Origin: Flavobacterium sp. CF136
Lineage (GTDB): Bacteria; Bacteroidota; Bacteroidia; Flavobacteriales; Flavobacteriaceae
Reading direction: 5' to 3'
Assembly: GCF_000282055.1 (NCBI RefSeq)
Contig: NZ_AKJZ01000020.1
Location: 25,763 to 89,762 of the forward strand
Length of the DNA: 64,000 nucleotides
Of the stretch, positions 42,869 to 51,030 are shown one piece after another. The position numbers and the translations under genes were made by a program. A model generated the notes under the pieces. The model saw nothing but the letters and a program-made list of their open reading frames with translations. It did no database searches and was not told the DNA's origin. The stretch's first letter is position 1. Every line of letters starts with the position of its first letter.

Positions 42869-43057
42869 TTATTGTTTTTCTTCGGTTGTTGATTGATTAT
42901 TTTGGGAGGTTATTTTGGTTTCGTCATCAAAAAGCATTCTGACGGATGGGGTGTAATCATCATCATACTGCCCCGATTTTACTGCAATTATAAAAGCAAT
43001 AAAGAATCCAATTGCAACGAAAATACTGACTGAAATCAACAGGTAAATGACACTCAT
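42869..43057 (-). CDS. ccoS: CcoS, cbb3 oxidase assembly protein
   Basis: 62 residues: an N-terminal membrane helix (VIYLLISVSIFVAIGFFIAFIIAV near 3-26), then SGQYDDDYTPSVRMLFDD near 28-45, the family's conserved G-Q-Y-D-D motif. CcoS is required for heme/copper insertion into CcoN. Here it is the first gene of the structural operon rather than the partner of ccoI. The FNR-type site at 43107-43118 controls it. Confidence 0.92.
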   Translation of the reverse strand: MSVIYLLISVSIFVAIGFFIAFIIAVKSGQYDDDYTPSVRMLFDDETKITSQNNQSTTEEKQ

Positions 43058-43075
43058 ATTCTTAATTTATATAAA

Positions 43076-43118
43076 CAAAATTAGTACGTTGCGGATTCTT
43101 AAAATATGATATTTATCA
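43076..43118 (-). promoter_or_regulatory. FNR-type site and -7 element of the cco operon
   Basis: TGATATTTATCA at 43107-43118, then a 23-base spacer, then TAATTTTG on the minus strand (43083-43076). The spacing is identical to that at hemN and the PAS gene. The -33 is poor, as expected for an activator-dependent promoter. Confidence 0.72.
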
Positions 43119-43172
43119 TACAACAAATACATATTATTCTATTTAAAATTATTGATATGCTGAATACATTAA

Positions 43173-43310
43173 TTGAATTGCCTTCAGCTTTAAGCTGGGG
43201 GAATAGAAGTTTGATAATTTGAATGGCTTTAGCCAAAAATTCTGCTATTTTGGCTAAAGCCAATACTACATCAATTCACATTCCTCCAGCTAAAGCTGGA
43301 GGCTATTGAA
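43173..43310. repeat. REP-like palindromic element, copy 2
   Basis: Ends match copy 1 at 9117-9307: TTGAATTGCCTTCAGCTTTA at the left and CCTCCAGCTAAAGCTGGAGG at the right, with GGCTTTAGCC and GGCTAAAGCC inside. It lies between the ccoI stop and the cco promoter, so it may also separate the two transcripts. Confidence 0.7.
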
Positions 43311-43333
43311 AATTATAAATATGCTGAATTACT

Positions 43334-45715
43334 TTATTTTTTATTGGCATAAAAATTACTCATCAGTGTTACAAAACTTACAATAGTAATGGTACTCAAA
43401 GGCATAATGATAGCTGCGACCAGCGGAAGTAAATTTCCTGTGACAGCAAAGCTTAAACCGACAACATTATAAAGCAGTGAAAGCACAAAACTCATCTTGA
43501 TTATACTGATAGCTTTTTGAGATAACTTCAGGAAATAATCCAAATGTGAAAATTCACTGGCATCTAAAATAGCATCACAGGCAGGAGAAAATACATTGAC
43601 GTTTTCTGAAATTGAAATCCCTACATTGCTTTGTGCCAAAGCCCCGGCATCGTTTAAACCATCGCCAACCATCATTACGTTTTGCCCTTTTTCCTGTAAT
43701 TTTTTGATGTAATCAAGTTTTTGTTCCGGCTTTTGATTGAAAATCAATTCTGTATTTTTAGGCAAAATAGTTTCCAGATTAACTCTTTCACCATCATTAT
43801 CTCCCGAAAGCACTTTTATCTGATAGTTTTTGCTTAAATCAACAAATAGTTTTTCCAATCCTTTTCTATATTGGTTTTCAAAAATAAATTTGCCGTAATA
43901 AATACTATCGATTTTAATATGAAGTGCTGTTTTTTCTATTTCTACAGTTTCTGAAATTGAAGCGTCAACGAATTCTGCCGAACCCATTTGAATAGCTTTA
44001 TTATCAATCATACCCTGAATTCCCTTGCCTGTTATTTCCTGAAATTCATCAATCTTAATACTTTTTGTTTCAGGCAAAAAATCATATAACATTCGGCTTA
44101 ACGGGTGGTTCGATGCCCGAAGCACATTTTTTATAAGCACATTATTTTCTTCAGAAAGCGGATTCCCTTCATAAATAATATTTGACTTTTTATTCGTTGT
44201 AATGGTTCCGGTTTTATCAAAAACAATCGTATCAACTTTTGCTAATTGCTCGATAACCAATGCATTTTTAAGATATAATTTCTGCTTGCCCAGTATTCTT
44301 AAAATGTTTCCGAAGGTAAACGGAGCGGTAAGTGCCAATGCGCAAGGGCAGGCGACAATCAATACAGCAGTAAAAACATTAAAAGCGGTATTGGCATCAA
44401 AAAATATCCAGTAGCCAAATCCTGCAAAAGCAATCAGTAGTAAGATGGGCGTAAAATAACGGCTTATCGCATCTGTAATCGTTTTGTGTTTTTGAAATAC
44501 TTTTTTCTGAAATATTTCATTGCTCCATAATTGCGTCAGATAACTTTGTGAAACCGAATGCAGGACTTCCATTTCGACAACCTTACCAATCTGTTTTCCT
44601 CCGGCAAAAACTTTATCGCCTGATTTTTTGGTAATGGGAACAGCTTCTCCGGTTACAAAACTATAATCGATTTCGGCTTTTTCACTTATCAGGATTCCAT
44701 CAACGGGAATCAATTCCTGATTGCGAATCAGCAATCGGTTTCCTTTTATAATATCATAAACAGGCACATTTTCTTCGGTAGTATCCGTATTGATTCGGGT
44801 AACTGCAATAGGAAAATAGGATTTAAAATCTCTTTCAAAACTTAAAAAACTATAAGTTTTAATCTGAAACATTTTTCCCAATAACATGAAGAAAATGAGC
44901 CCAGTCAGGCTATCAAAAAAGCCGGGGCCATAATCCATTATAATATCAAAAGTACTGCGGACAAACATTACGATAATTCCCAAAGCAATCGGAATATCAA
45001 TATTCAGCATTCCTGATTTAATGCTTTTGTAAGCTGAAACATAATAGTCTTTGGCAGAATATGTAAAGCTTGGCAAGGAAAGAATAAATATTAAAGCCCT
45101 GAAAAAAGGTTTGTAATTGTCCAGCCAGAATTCTTTGATTTCAAAATATTCCGGAAACGAAAGAAGCATGATATTTCCAAAACAAAAAAAAGCAATTCCT
45201 AATTTATAGGTCAGGCTTCTGTCGATATTTTTTTTGCCTGTTTCATAATTCTCTAAACTAATATAAGGTTCGTAACCTATGGAACTCAATAAACAGACAA
45301 TTTCTTTGAGTGAAATAATATCAGAATTGAATGTAATTCGGACTCTCTTTTCGGGAAAATTAACCTGTGAAGTACTAATTCCGGTTTGAATTTTATTCAG
45401 ATTTTCTAAAATCCAAATGCAGGAACTACAGTGGATATATGGAATATTTAACGAAACAATTGCCGTGTTTCCTTCCTGAAACTCCAGTAATTTTGAAATA
45501 ATAGCTTCGTTTTCTAAAAAATCATATTTGCCCTGAATGTCTTGCGGACTTGCTCCCGGGGATTTTTCAAAATCGTAATAAGAAGTTAAATCGTGAAGGC
45601 TGAAAATTTCGTAAACCGTTTTACAGCCATTACAGCAAAACTTCTTTTGATCAAAATCAATTTCTTCATTTTTAAGAATGGTTAATCCGCAATGAAAACA
45701 ACTTTGCTCACTCAT
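43334..45715 (-). CDS. ccoI: CcoI/FixI copper-transporting P1B-type ATPase
   Basis: 793 residues. The N-terminus has a CFHCGLTI/FCCNGC metal-binding domain, then an HMA-like domain with IHCSSCIW near 94-101. Further on are a TGEAVP loop near 340, the intramembrane CPCALAL near 451-457, phosphorylation motif FDKTGTIT near 495-502, NHPLSR near 532-537 and GDGLNDAGA near 686-694. CcoI exports Cu(I) from the cytosol for the CcoN active site. It has its own FNR-type promoter (45738-45781), divergent from the fnr-like gene. Confidence 0.95.
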   Translation of the reverse strand: MSEQSCFHCGLTILKNEEIDFDQKKFCCNGCKTVYEIFSLHDLTSYYDFEKSPGASPQDIQGKYDFLENEAIISKLLEFQEGNTAIVSLNIPYIHCSSCIWILENLNKIQTGISTSQVNFPEKRVRITFNSDIISLKEIVCLLSSIGYEPYISLENYETGKKNIDRSLTYKLGIAFFCFGNIMLLSFPEYFEIKEFWLDNYKPFFRALIFILSLPSFTYSAKDYYVSAYKSIKSGMLNIDIPIALGIIVMFVRSTFDIIMDYGPGFFDSLTGLIFFMLLGKMFQIKTYSFLSFERDFKSYFPIAVTRINTDTTEENVPVYDIIKGNRLLIRNQELIPVDGILISEKAEIDYSFVTGEAVPITKKSGDKVFAGGKQIGKVVEMEVLHSVSQSYLTQLWSNEIFQKKVFQKHKTITDAISRYFTPILLLIAFAGFGYWIFFDANTAFNVFTAVLIVACPCALALTAPFTFGNILRILGKQKLYLKNALVIEQLAKVDTIVFDKTGTITTNKKSNIIYEGNPLSEENNVLIKNVLRASNHPLSRMLYDFLPETKSIKIDEFQEITGKGIQGMIDNKAIQMGSAEFVDASISETVEIEKTALHIKIDSIYYGKFIFENQYRKGLEKLFVDLSKNYQIKVLSGDNDGERVNLETILPKNTELIFNQKPEQKLDYIKKLQEKGQNVMMVGDGLNDAGALAQSNVGISISENVNVFSPACDAILDASEFSHLDYFLKLSQKAISIIKMSFVLSLLYNVVGLSFAVTGNLLPLVAAIIMPLSTITIVSFVTLMSNFYANKK

Positions 45716-45737
45716 AAAATCTGTTTTTTTTACTCTA

Positions 45738-45781
45738 CAAAGATTATAAATAGCAAAAGGTTATAAATATGACATTTATCA
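45738..45781 (-). promoter_or_regulatory. FNR-type site and -7-like element of ccoI
   Basis: TGACATTTATCA (45770-45781), one base off the TGATnnnnATCA palindrome, followed on the minus strand by TAATCTTTG (45746-45738), a -7-like element with one extra base. Site end to -7 end is 32 bases, against 31 at the other three sites. It lies in the region shared with the divergent regulator gene. Confidence 0.6.
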
Positions 45782-45888
45782 TATGATGTATATTATAATT
45801 ATTTAAAATAAAGCAGGTTAGCTATATAGAAAGATTATTTTCTATGATTTTTTTAGCAATTATTAGACGTATCGGTTCAAATTATACT

Positions 45889-45896
45889 TAATTTTG
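45889..45896 (+). promoter_or_regulatory. -7 element TAATTTTG of the FNR-like gene
   Basis: An exact TAnnTTTG match whose last G is the first base of the longer GTG-started frame, so translation must start downstream at the ATG 45914. Confidence 0.55.
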
Positions 45897-45913
45897 TGCC
45901 AAAGAATTTTACT

Positions 45914-46594
45914 ATGAACAAATGTGACCAATGTATTGTAAGGCAGCTTAGCTCACTCAAAGCGCTTAATAAAGAGGAAATCATACAATTAGCTAATAGT
46001 AAAACGACTCATACCATAAAAAAAGGAGAATCTATCTTTGAGGAAGGAGAAATAACGAATGGCGTTTTTTGTGTAAAAGACGGTATTGGTAAACTTTCTA
46101 AATTAAGTGCGAACGGAAAAGATCAGATTGTAAAATTGGTAAAATCAGGAGAACTTTTGGGACAACGCTCGATGATTAGCAATGAACCGGCTAATTTATC
46201 AGCAAAAGCTGTTGCTGATATGGAAGTTTGTTTTATTCCGAAATCTGAAATCATTCATTTTTTTAATAACAACAATCAGTTTTCGATGAATTTGATGCAA
46301 TCTATTTGTGAGGATTTAAAAGATTCTGATAATGATAAGATTGCATTGGCCCAAAAAACAGTAAAACAACGATTGGCCGAAACCTTATTATACTTACACA
46401 CTACTTTTGGCGAAGACACAGACAAAGCATTAAAAGTACAGCTTACCAGAGAAGAATTAGCAGGAATCATTGGTACTGCTACCGAAAGTTGTATCCGATT
46501 ATTATCTGATTTTAATAAATTAGAATTGATTGAATTGGTTGGTAAAAAAATTGTACTTAAAAATGTAAAAGCATTAAAAAAACTGGCTGAATAA
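45914..46594 (+). CDS. Crp/Fnr-family regulator, FNR-like
   Basis: 226 residues from the ATG at 45914 (a GTG at 45896 lies in the -7 element). N-terminal CDQC at residues 4-7 and VCFIP near 109-113 correspond by eye to C20/C23 and C122 of E. coli FNR, but the position of C29 is a serine (S13), leaving three of the four cluster cysteines at these places. A cNMP-like beta-barrel and dimer helix follow. The recognition helix has TATESCIRLL, with E and R at the positions that contact TGAT in FNR. It ends directly against mazG (46594/46595). It very likely activates cco, hemN and the PAS gene in low oxygen. Confidence 0.85.
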   Translation: MNKCDQCIVRQLSSLKALNKEEIIQLANSKTTHTIKKGESIFEEGEITNGVFCVKDGIGKLSKLSANGKDQIVKLVKSGELLGQRSMISNEPANLSAKAVADMEVCFIPKSEIIHFFNNNNQFSMNLMQSICEDLKDSDNDKIALAQKTVKQRLAETLLYLHTTFGEDTDKALKVQLTREELAGIIGTATESCIRLLSDFNKLELIELVGKKIVLKNVKALKKLAE

Positions 46595-47365
46595 TTACAG
46601 TTTTTTCGCTTCGTTCCAAAACACATCCATTTCTGCCAAAGTCATATCCATTAAAGGTTTCCCTAATTCACCTGCCTTACTTTCTAAATATTGAAAACGC
46701 TTAATGAATTTTTTATTGGTTCTCTCTAAAGCATCTTCAGGGTTTACATTTAAAAATCTTGCATAATTAATCATCGAGAATAAAACATCTCCAAATTCGG
46801 CTTCTATTTTATCCTGATCTCCGGCTTTTACTTCTATTTGTAATTCTTCTAATTCTTCCTGAACTTTATCCCAAACCTGATGTGGTTCTTCCCAATCAAA
46901 ACCTACGCCTTTTACTTTATCCTGAATTCGGCTTGCTTTTACTAAGGCCGGTAGACTTCTGGGAACACCTTCTAAAACAGATTTTTTGCCTTCTTTAAGT
47001 TTTAGTTTTTCCCAGTTCTGTTTCACTTCTTCTTCATCTTTCACCACAGTATCACTATAAATATGCGGATGACGATGAATTAGTTTTTCACAAATTTCAT
47101 TGCATACATCAGCTATGTCAAAATCATTGGTTTCGCTTCCTATTTTAGCATAAAAAACGATATGCAACAATAAATCTCCAAGCTCTTTTTTTACTTCATT
47201 CAAATCATTATCCAAAATAGCATCACCTAATTCATAAGTTTCCTCAATGGTAAGATGTCTGAGAGTTTGCAAAGTCTGCTTTTTATCCCATGGACATTGT
47301 TCGCGAAGCTCATCCATAATGATTAATAATCGTTCGAAAGCCTGAAGTTGAAGTTCTTTACTCAT
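46595..47365 (-). CDS. mazG: Nucleoside triphosphate pyrophosphohydrolase MazG
   Basis: 256 residues with two tandem all-alpha MazG domains. The N-terminal one has CPWDKKQTLQTLRHLTIEET near 19-38 with the E-E metal ligands and ELGDLLLHIVFYAKI near 61-75; the C-terminal one has EAEFGDVLFSMINYARF near 183-199. MazG hydrolyses non-canonical or all NTPs and ppGpp-related substrates. Cytoplasmic. Its stop codon abuts that of the fnr-like gene with no gap; a terminator for the opposite (5') neighbour DUF5606 side is absent, so the upstream hairpin at 47403-47436 belongs to DUF5606. Confidence 0.93.
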   Translation of the reverse strand: MSKELQLQAFERLLIIMDELREQCPWDKKQTLQTLRHLTIEETYELGDAILDNDLNEVKKELGDLLLHIVFYAKIGSETNDFDIADVCNEICEKLIHRHPHIYSDTVVKDEEEVKQNWEKLKLKEGKKSVLEGVPRSLPALVKASRIQDKVKGVGFDWEEPHQVWDKVQEELEELQIEVKAGDQDKIEAEFGDVLFSMINYARFLNVNPEDALERTNKKFIKRFQYLESKAGELGKPLMDMTLAEMDVFWNEAKKL

Positions 47366-47402
47366 TTTGAAGTTTTTTGTTGTAACTGAATAATGTAAAA
47401 GT

Positions 47403-47436
47403 AAAAAATCCTGTCAAGAAACATCTCAACAGGATT
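47403..47436 (-). terminator. Terminator of the DUF5606 gene
   Basis: AATCCTGT and ACAGGATT form an 8-base stem with a 14-base loop, followed on the minus strand by a T-run, 26 bases after the DUF5606 stop. Confidence 0.75.
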
Positions 47437-47461
47437 GGTATATTTTGAATATAGATAACTA

Positions 47462-47941
47462 CTATTCTTCTTTTTTAGCTTTTGCTTTTTTAGCAGGGGC
47501 TTTTTTTACCGGTTCTTCAACAGCAATTTCTTCAGAAGTTGAAGTTGCAGCAGGGGCTTCGTCAGTAACTAAACCTTTTGCCTGAAGCATATTATACCAG
47601 TTTAATATTTTTTTAATATCTGAAGGATAAACTCTTTCTTCATCATATTCAGGTAGGATTTCCTTGAAATAAGCTATTAGTTTAGCATTATCTTCTTTAT
47701 GTGAAATCGCCTGACCTTTATTTTCTTTAACCGCAATACGCTGCATTACTTCTGTCAAAGGTTTTTCGCCTTCATATGTGTAAATTGAAATTTCCGACAA
47801 TAAACTTACGTTACTTTTTAAGTTTACGGTAATTTTTTTTCCATCTAACAATGATTCTGCCACAAAACCTGTACGTGTTTGCACTTTCAATACATATAAA
47901 CCCGGTTTCCCAGAAATGGCTAAAATTTTCTCTAAATTCAT
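47462..47941 (-). CDS. DUF5606 domain-containing protein
   Basis: 159 residues. The DUF5606 core (MNLEKILAISGKPGLYVLKV at 1-20, then SEISIYTYEGEKPLTEVMQRI near 49-69) is followed by a helical YDEERVYPSDIKKILNWYNML near 98-118 and a Lys/Ala-rich disordered tail (KKAPAKKAKAKKEE). It is found next to peptide deformylase in many Bacteroidota, as here (39-base gap), suggesting a link with translation. Function unknown; the basic tail would suit RNA or ribosome contact. Confidence 0.88.
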   Translation of the reverse strand: MNLEKILAISGKPGLYVLKVQTRTGFVAESLLDGKKITVNLKSNVSLLSEISIYTYEGEKPLTEVMQRIAVKENKGQAISHKEDNAKLIAYFKEILPEYDEERVYPSDIKKILNWYNMLQAKGLVTDEAPAATSTSEEIAVEEPVKKAPAKKAKAKKEE

Positions 47942-47980
47942 GTTTATTAAATTAGTATTAAGAATTTGGTTTATTATATT

Positions 47981-48571
47981 TTATCTTGCTTTTTTAGCAG
48001 ATGCAAATCTCATTCTGTACTCTTGAAATGTTTTCCCCTCAGTGATATTTTTTAATTTCCCCTGAATTAAACGCTTTTTTAAGGATGATATTTTATCAGT
48101 AAACAAAATTCCCTCTATATGGTCATATTCATGTTGAATAACTCTTGCAATCAAACCATCAAAAACTTCAGTTTTCATAACAAAATCCTCTTCACAATAT
48201 TCAATCGTTACGGTTGGTTTTCTATAAACATCCTCACGAACGTCGGGAATACTCAAACAACCTTCATTAAAACTCCATTCCTCTCCTTCTTCTTTTACAA
48301 TTTTAGCATTAATGAATGTTTTTTTGAAACCTTCTAAATGTTTTTGTTCTTCTTCTTGTAAATCTTCATCATCACTAAAAGGTGTTGTATCAATAACAAA
48401 CAACCGAATGGCAATACCTACCTGCGGTGCAGCAAGTCCTACTCCATGAGCATTGTACATCGTCTCGTACATGTTTGCTATTGTTTCTTTTAAGTTTGGA
48501 TAATCTGCCGTAACTGCCTCACCCACTTTTCTTAAAACCGGATCACCATATCCTACTATTGGTAAAATCAT
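47981..48571 (-). CDS. def: Peptide deformylase
   Basis: 196 residues with the three metal-site motifs: GVGLAAPQVG near 44-53, EGCLSIP near 103-109 (cysteine ligand) and QHEYDHIEGILF near 145-156 (HExxH). It removes the formyl group from the initiator methionine of nascent proteins on the ribosome. The insertion DDEDLQEEEQKHLEG near 72-86 is larger than in E. coli Def but common in Bacteroidota. Probably co-transcribed with DUF5606. Confidence 0.95.
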   Translation of the reverse strand: MILPIVGYGDPVLRKVGEAVTADYPNLKETIANMYETMYNAHGVGLAAPQVGIAIRLFVIDTTPFSDDEDLQEEEQKHLEGFKKTFINAKIVKEEGEEWSFNEGCLSIPDVREDVYRKPTVTIEYCEEDFVMKTEVFDGLIARVIQHEYDHIEGILFTDKISSLKKRLIQGKLKNITEGKTFQEYRMRFASAKKAR

Positions 48572-48747
48572 TTGTATTATTTTATATATTTATCTGCTGA
48601 AAACCTTAATCTAATCCTACGAATTCAGGAAGCAAAAATAGTAAAAAATAGTCAATGACCATTTGAAAATGGTATATTAAATCTCATTTTTTTGCCTGCA
48701 TATCAAAATCTGCACTATAATTATGCCAAATTAATTCGTACAATTCT

Positions 48748-48755
48748 TACCTTTG
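48748..48755 (+). promoter_or_regulatory. -7 element TACCTTTG of the FUSC-family gene
   Basis: An exact TAnnTTTG match 18 bases before the ATG at 48773. It implies that the longer TTG-started frame at 48692 is not the true start. Confidence 0.5.
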
Positions 48756-48772
48756 CTGGTAAACCAATTTAT

Positions 48773-50992
48773 ATGTTAGATCGTATTGCAAAATTTACCA
48801 ACAGCACTTCGTTTTTGAATGCCACAAAAGTAACGATTGCCTCTGTAGTACCTGTTCTGATATTTCAACTTTTAGGGCATTTTGAAATTGGTTTCACAAT
48901 TGCTTTAGGAGCATTTTACACCTATCCAAGCGATATCCCAAGCACTCTGAGCCATAAAATAAAAGGACTGATTGTAGCATCTTTTATTGTATCCGGAGTT
49001 AATTTATTAGTAAACCTTGCTTATCCCTACCCTTTTATATTTTATCCTTTCTTAGGGTTTTTACTTTTTTTATGTTCCATGATATCCGTCTATGGACAAA
49101 GAGCTACTTTAGTTTCCTTTTCTGCCTTAATTTCTATTTCTTTATCATTTGGACATTTACATGAAGGCTGGGAAGCATTTGAATATTCAAGCTGGATTTT
49201 TATTGGAGGAATTTTATATTTAATTGTTTCTCTTATATTTCATTTTGTACAGCCTTATAAATATATTGAACTTGAAATTGCTGAGGGTATTAAATTAACT
49301 GCAAAATATTTAAAACTAAGAGGTGATTTATGGAGCCCGGAAGCAAACAGAAAAACAATTATCGAAAAACAGCTGAACATTCAGGTGGAGCTCAATTTGA
49401 TACATGAAGACCTGCGAAAAGTACTTATTGGCAACCAAAGCAGTTCAGCAACAACACAAAACCGAAAAATGTTGTTGGTTTTTATCACTTTGGTAGAAAT
49501 TCAGGAATTGGCTTTGTATACTTCTTTTGACCACAGTAAAATTCATGAAAAATTTGATAAGCACCCTGCAGTTTTAAGAACTTATCAGAATGTGGCCTAT
49601 AAACTCGCTTCGACCTTAAAAAAGCTATCTAAAAATGTACATCATATTACAGCTTATATTGACAAGAATGATTTAAAAAATGAACTTGACGCTCTGGAAT
49701 TTGCCATTTTTGATTATGAAAAAACATTAGGAAAAGAAGAAGCTGCCGAAGGAGTTTTGATGTTGACCAATATGCTGAAATATGCTAAAAATCAGGTCGG
49801 AAAAATCAAAATCATACAACGTGCATTTTCGTTGGCCATGCAGTCATACAAACTAAAAGACAAAGATAAAGAGTTAGAAAAATTCCTTACTCCACAATAT
49901 TACCCTCTGCGTACATTGATTGAAAACTTAAGTTTTTATTCCCCTATTTTCAGGCATTCCGTACGGTTAACCATTACAATTCTGATTGGTTTTATTGTTG
50001 GAAAATTTCTTCCTTTTCAAAACGTGTATTGGATTTTATTGACCATCATTGTAATAATGCGGCCCGGTTATGGCTTAACAAAAGAACGTTCATACAATCG
50101 TATTTTCGGAACTATTTTAGGAGGATTACTTGCATTTGGAATTGTTTCTCTTGTGCAAAACCATGTTGCTTTGAGTATTTTTTCGATTATCTGTATGCTT
50201 CTTGGAATTTCTTTTACACAAATCAATTACAAAATCAGTGCGACTTTCGTTACTATGTATGTGGTTTTTATTTATGGAATTTTAGTCCCAAATGTTGTCG
50301 AAGTAATTCAGTTTAGAATTTTAGATTCTTTAACCGGTGCGATTTTGGCCTTTTTGGCTAATCAATTTTTATGGCCTGCCTGGGAGTTTATAAATACGGC
50401 CATCCATATTGAGAGTTCTATACGGGCAAATCGAAACTACCTGAAAGAAATAGCAGACTTCTATAACAAAAAAGGGGAAGTTCCAACTTCATACAGGCTT
50501 GCAAGAAAAAATGCTTTTATAGAAATTGGAAGTTTAATGACCTCGTTTCAAAGAATGATGCAGGAACCTAAATCGAAACAAAAAACACTTCCGCTGGTCA
50601 ATAAATTAGTTGTTTTAAATCATTCCTTACTTTCTGCCTTAGCCTCTTTATCAACGTATATTCAATCACACCAAACCACATCAGCATCAGAGTCATTTAA
50701 TTATATCATTAAAACCATTTTATTAAATTTAGATCATTCCATTTCTATTTTAAAAAATGAAACTATCCTGGTCGATACTTTTTTTGATAAAGAAGATGTG
50801 ACCTTGCAATTTGAAGAAATGAAACGCAAAAATTTCACTCGTCTGGCAACAGATGAAGAATTGGATAAGGAAACACGGCAAGCCAAAATGCAGGAAGCCC
50901 AAATGGTAATTGAGCAATTGATCTGGATGAGTAATTTATCTGAAAAAATATTAAAAATCACAAAAGACTTTAAAACAACAAATCCAGATTAA
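48773..50992 (+). CDS. FUSC/YccS-family membrane protein
   Basis: 739 residues from the ATG at 48773, chosen because a -7 element lies at 48748-48755. Two blocks of about five to six membrane helices (near 20-155 and 385-530), each followed by a long helical cytoplasmic stretch, is the layout of FUSC/YccS/AaeB-like proteins, half-molecules related to aromatic acid efflux pumps. FLPFQNVYWILLTIIVIMRPGY in the second block is the conserved FUSC motif. Substrate unknown. It is divergent from def and convergent with mqo. Confidence 0.85.
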   Translation: MLDRIAKFTNSTSFLNATKVTIASVVPVLIFQLLGHFEIGFTIALGAFYTYPSDIPSTLSHKIKGLIVASFIVSGVNLLVNLAYPYPFIFYPFLGFLLFLCSMISVYGQRATLVSFSALISISLSFGHLHEGWEAFEYSSWIFIGGILYLIVSLIFHFVQPYKYIELEIAEGIKLTAKYLKLRGDLWSPEANRKTIIEKQLNIQVELNLIHEDLRKVLIGNQSSSATTQNRKMLLVFITLVEIQELALYTSFDHSKIHEKFDKHPAVLRTYQNVAYKLASTLKKLSKNVHHITAYIDKNDLKNELDALEFAIFDYEKTLGKEEAAEGVLMLTNMLKYAKNQVGKIKIIQRAFSLAMQSYKLKDKDKELEKFLTPQYYPLRTLIENLSFYSPIFRHSVRLTITILIGFIVGKFLPFQNVYWILLTIIVIMRPGYGLTKERSYNRIFGTILGGLLAFGIVSLVQNHVALSIFSIICMLLGISFTQINYKISATFVTMYVVFIYGILVPNVVEVIQFRILDSLTGAILAFLANQFLWPAWEFINTAIHIESSIRANRNYLKEIADFYNKKGEVPTSYRLARKNAFIEIGSLMTSFQRMMQEPKSKQKTLPLVNKLVVLNHSLLSALASLSTYIQSHQTTSASESFNYIIKTILLNLDHSISILKNETILVDTFFDKEDVTLQFEEMKRKNFTRLATDEELDKETRQAKMQEAQMVIEQLIWMSNLSEKILKITKDFKTTNPD

Positions 50993-51030
50993 TACATCTG
51001 GATTTGTGTTTATAATAAAATAAGATTGAT

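Noticed and set aside
45896..45914. GTG start for the FNR-like gene
   Set aside because: The G is the last base of the TAATTTTG -7 element, upstream of any plausible transcription start.
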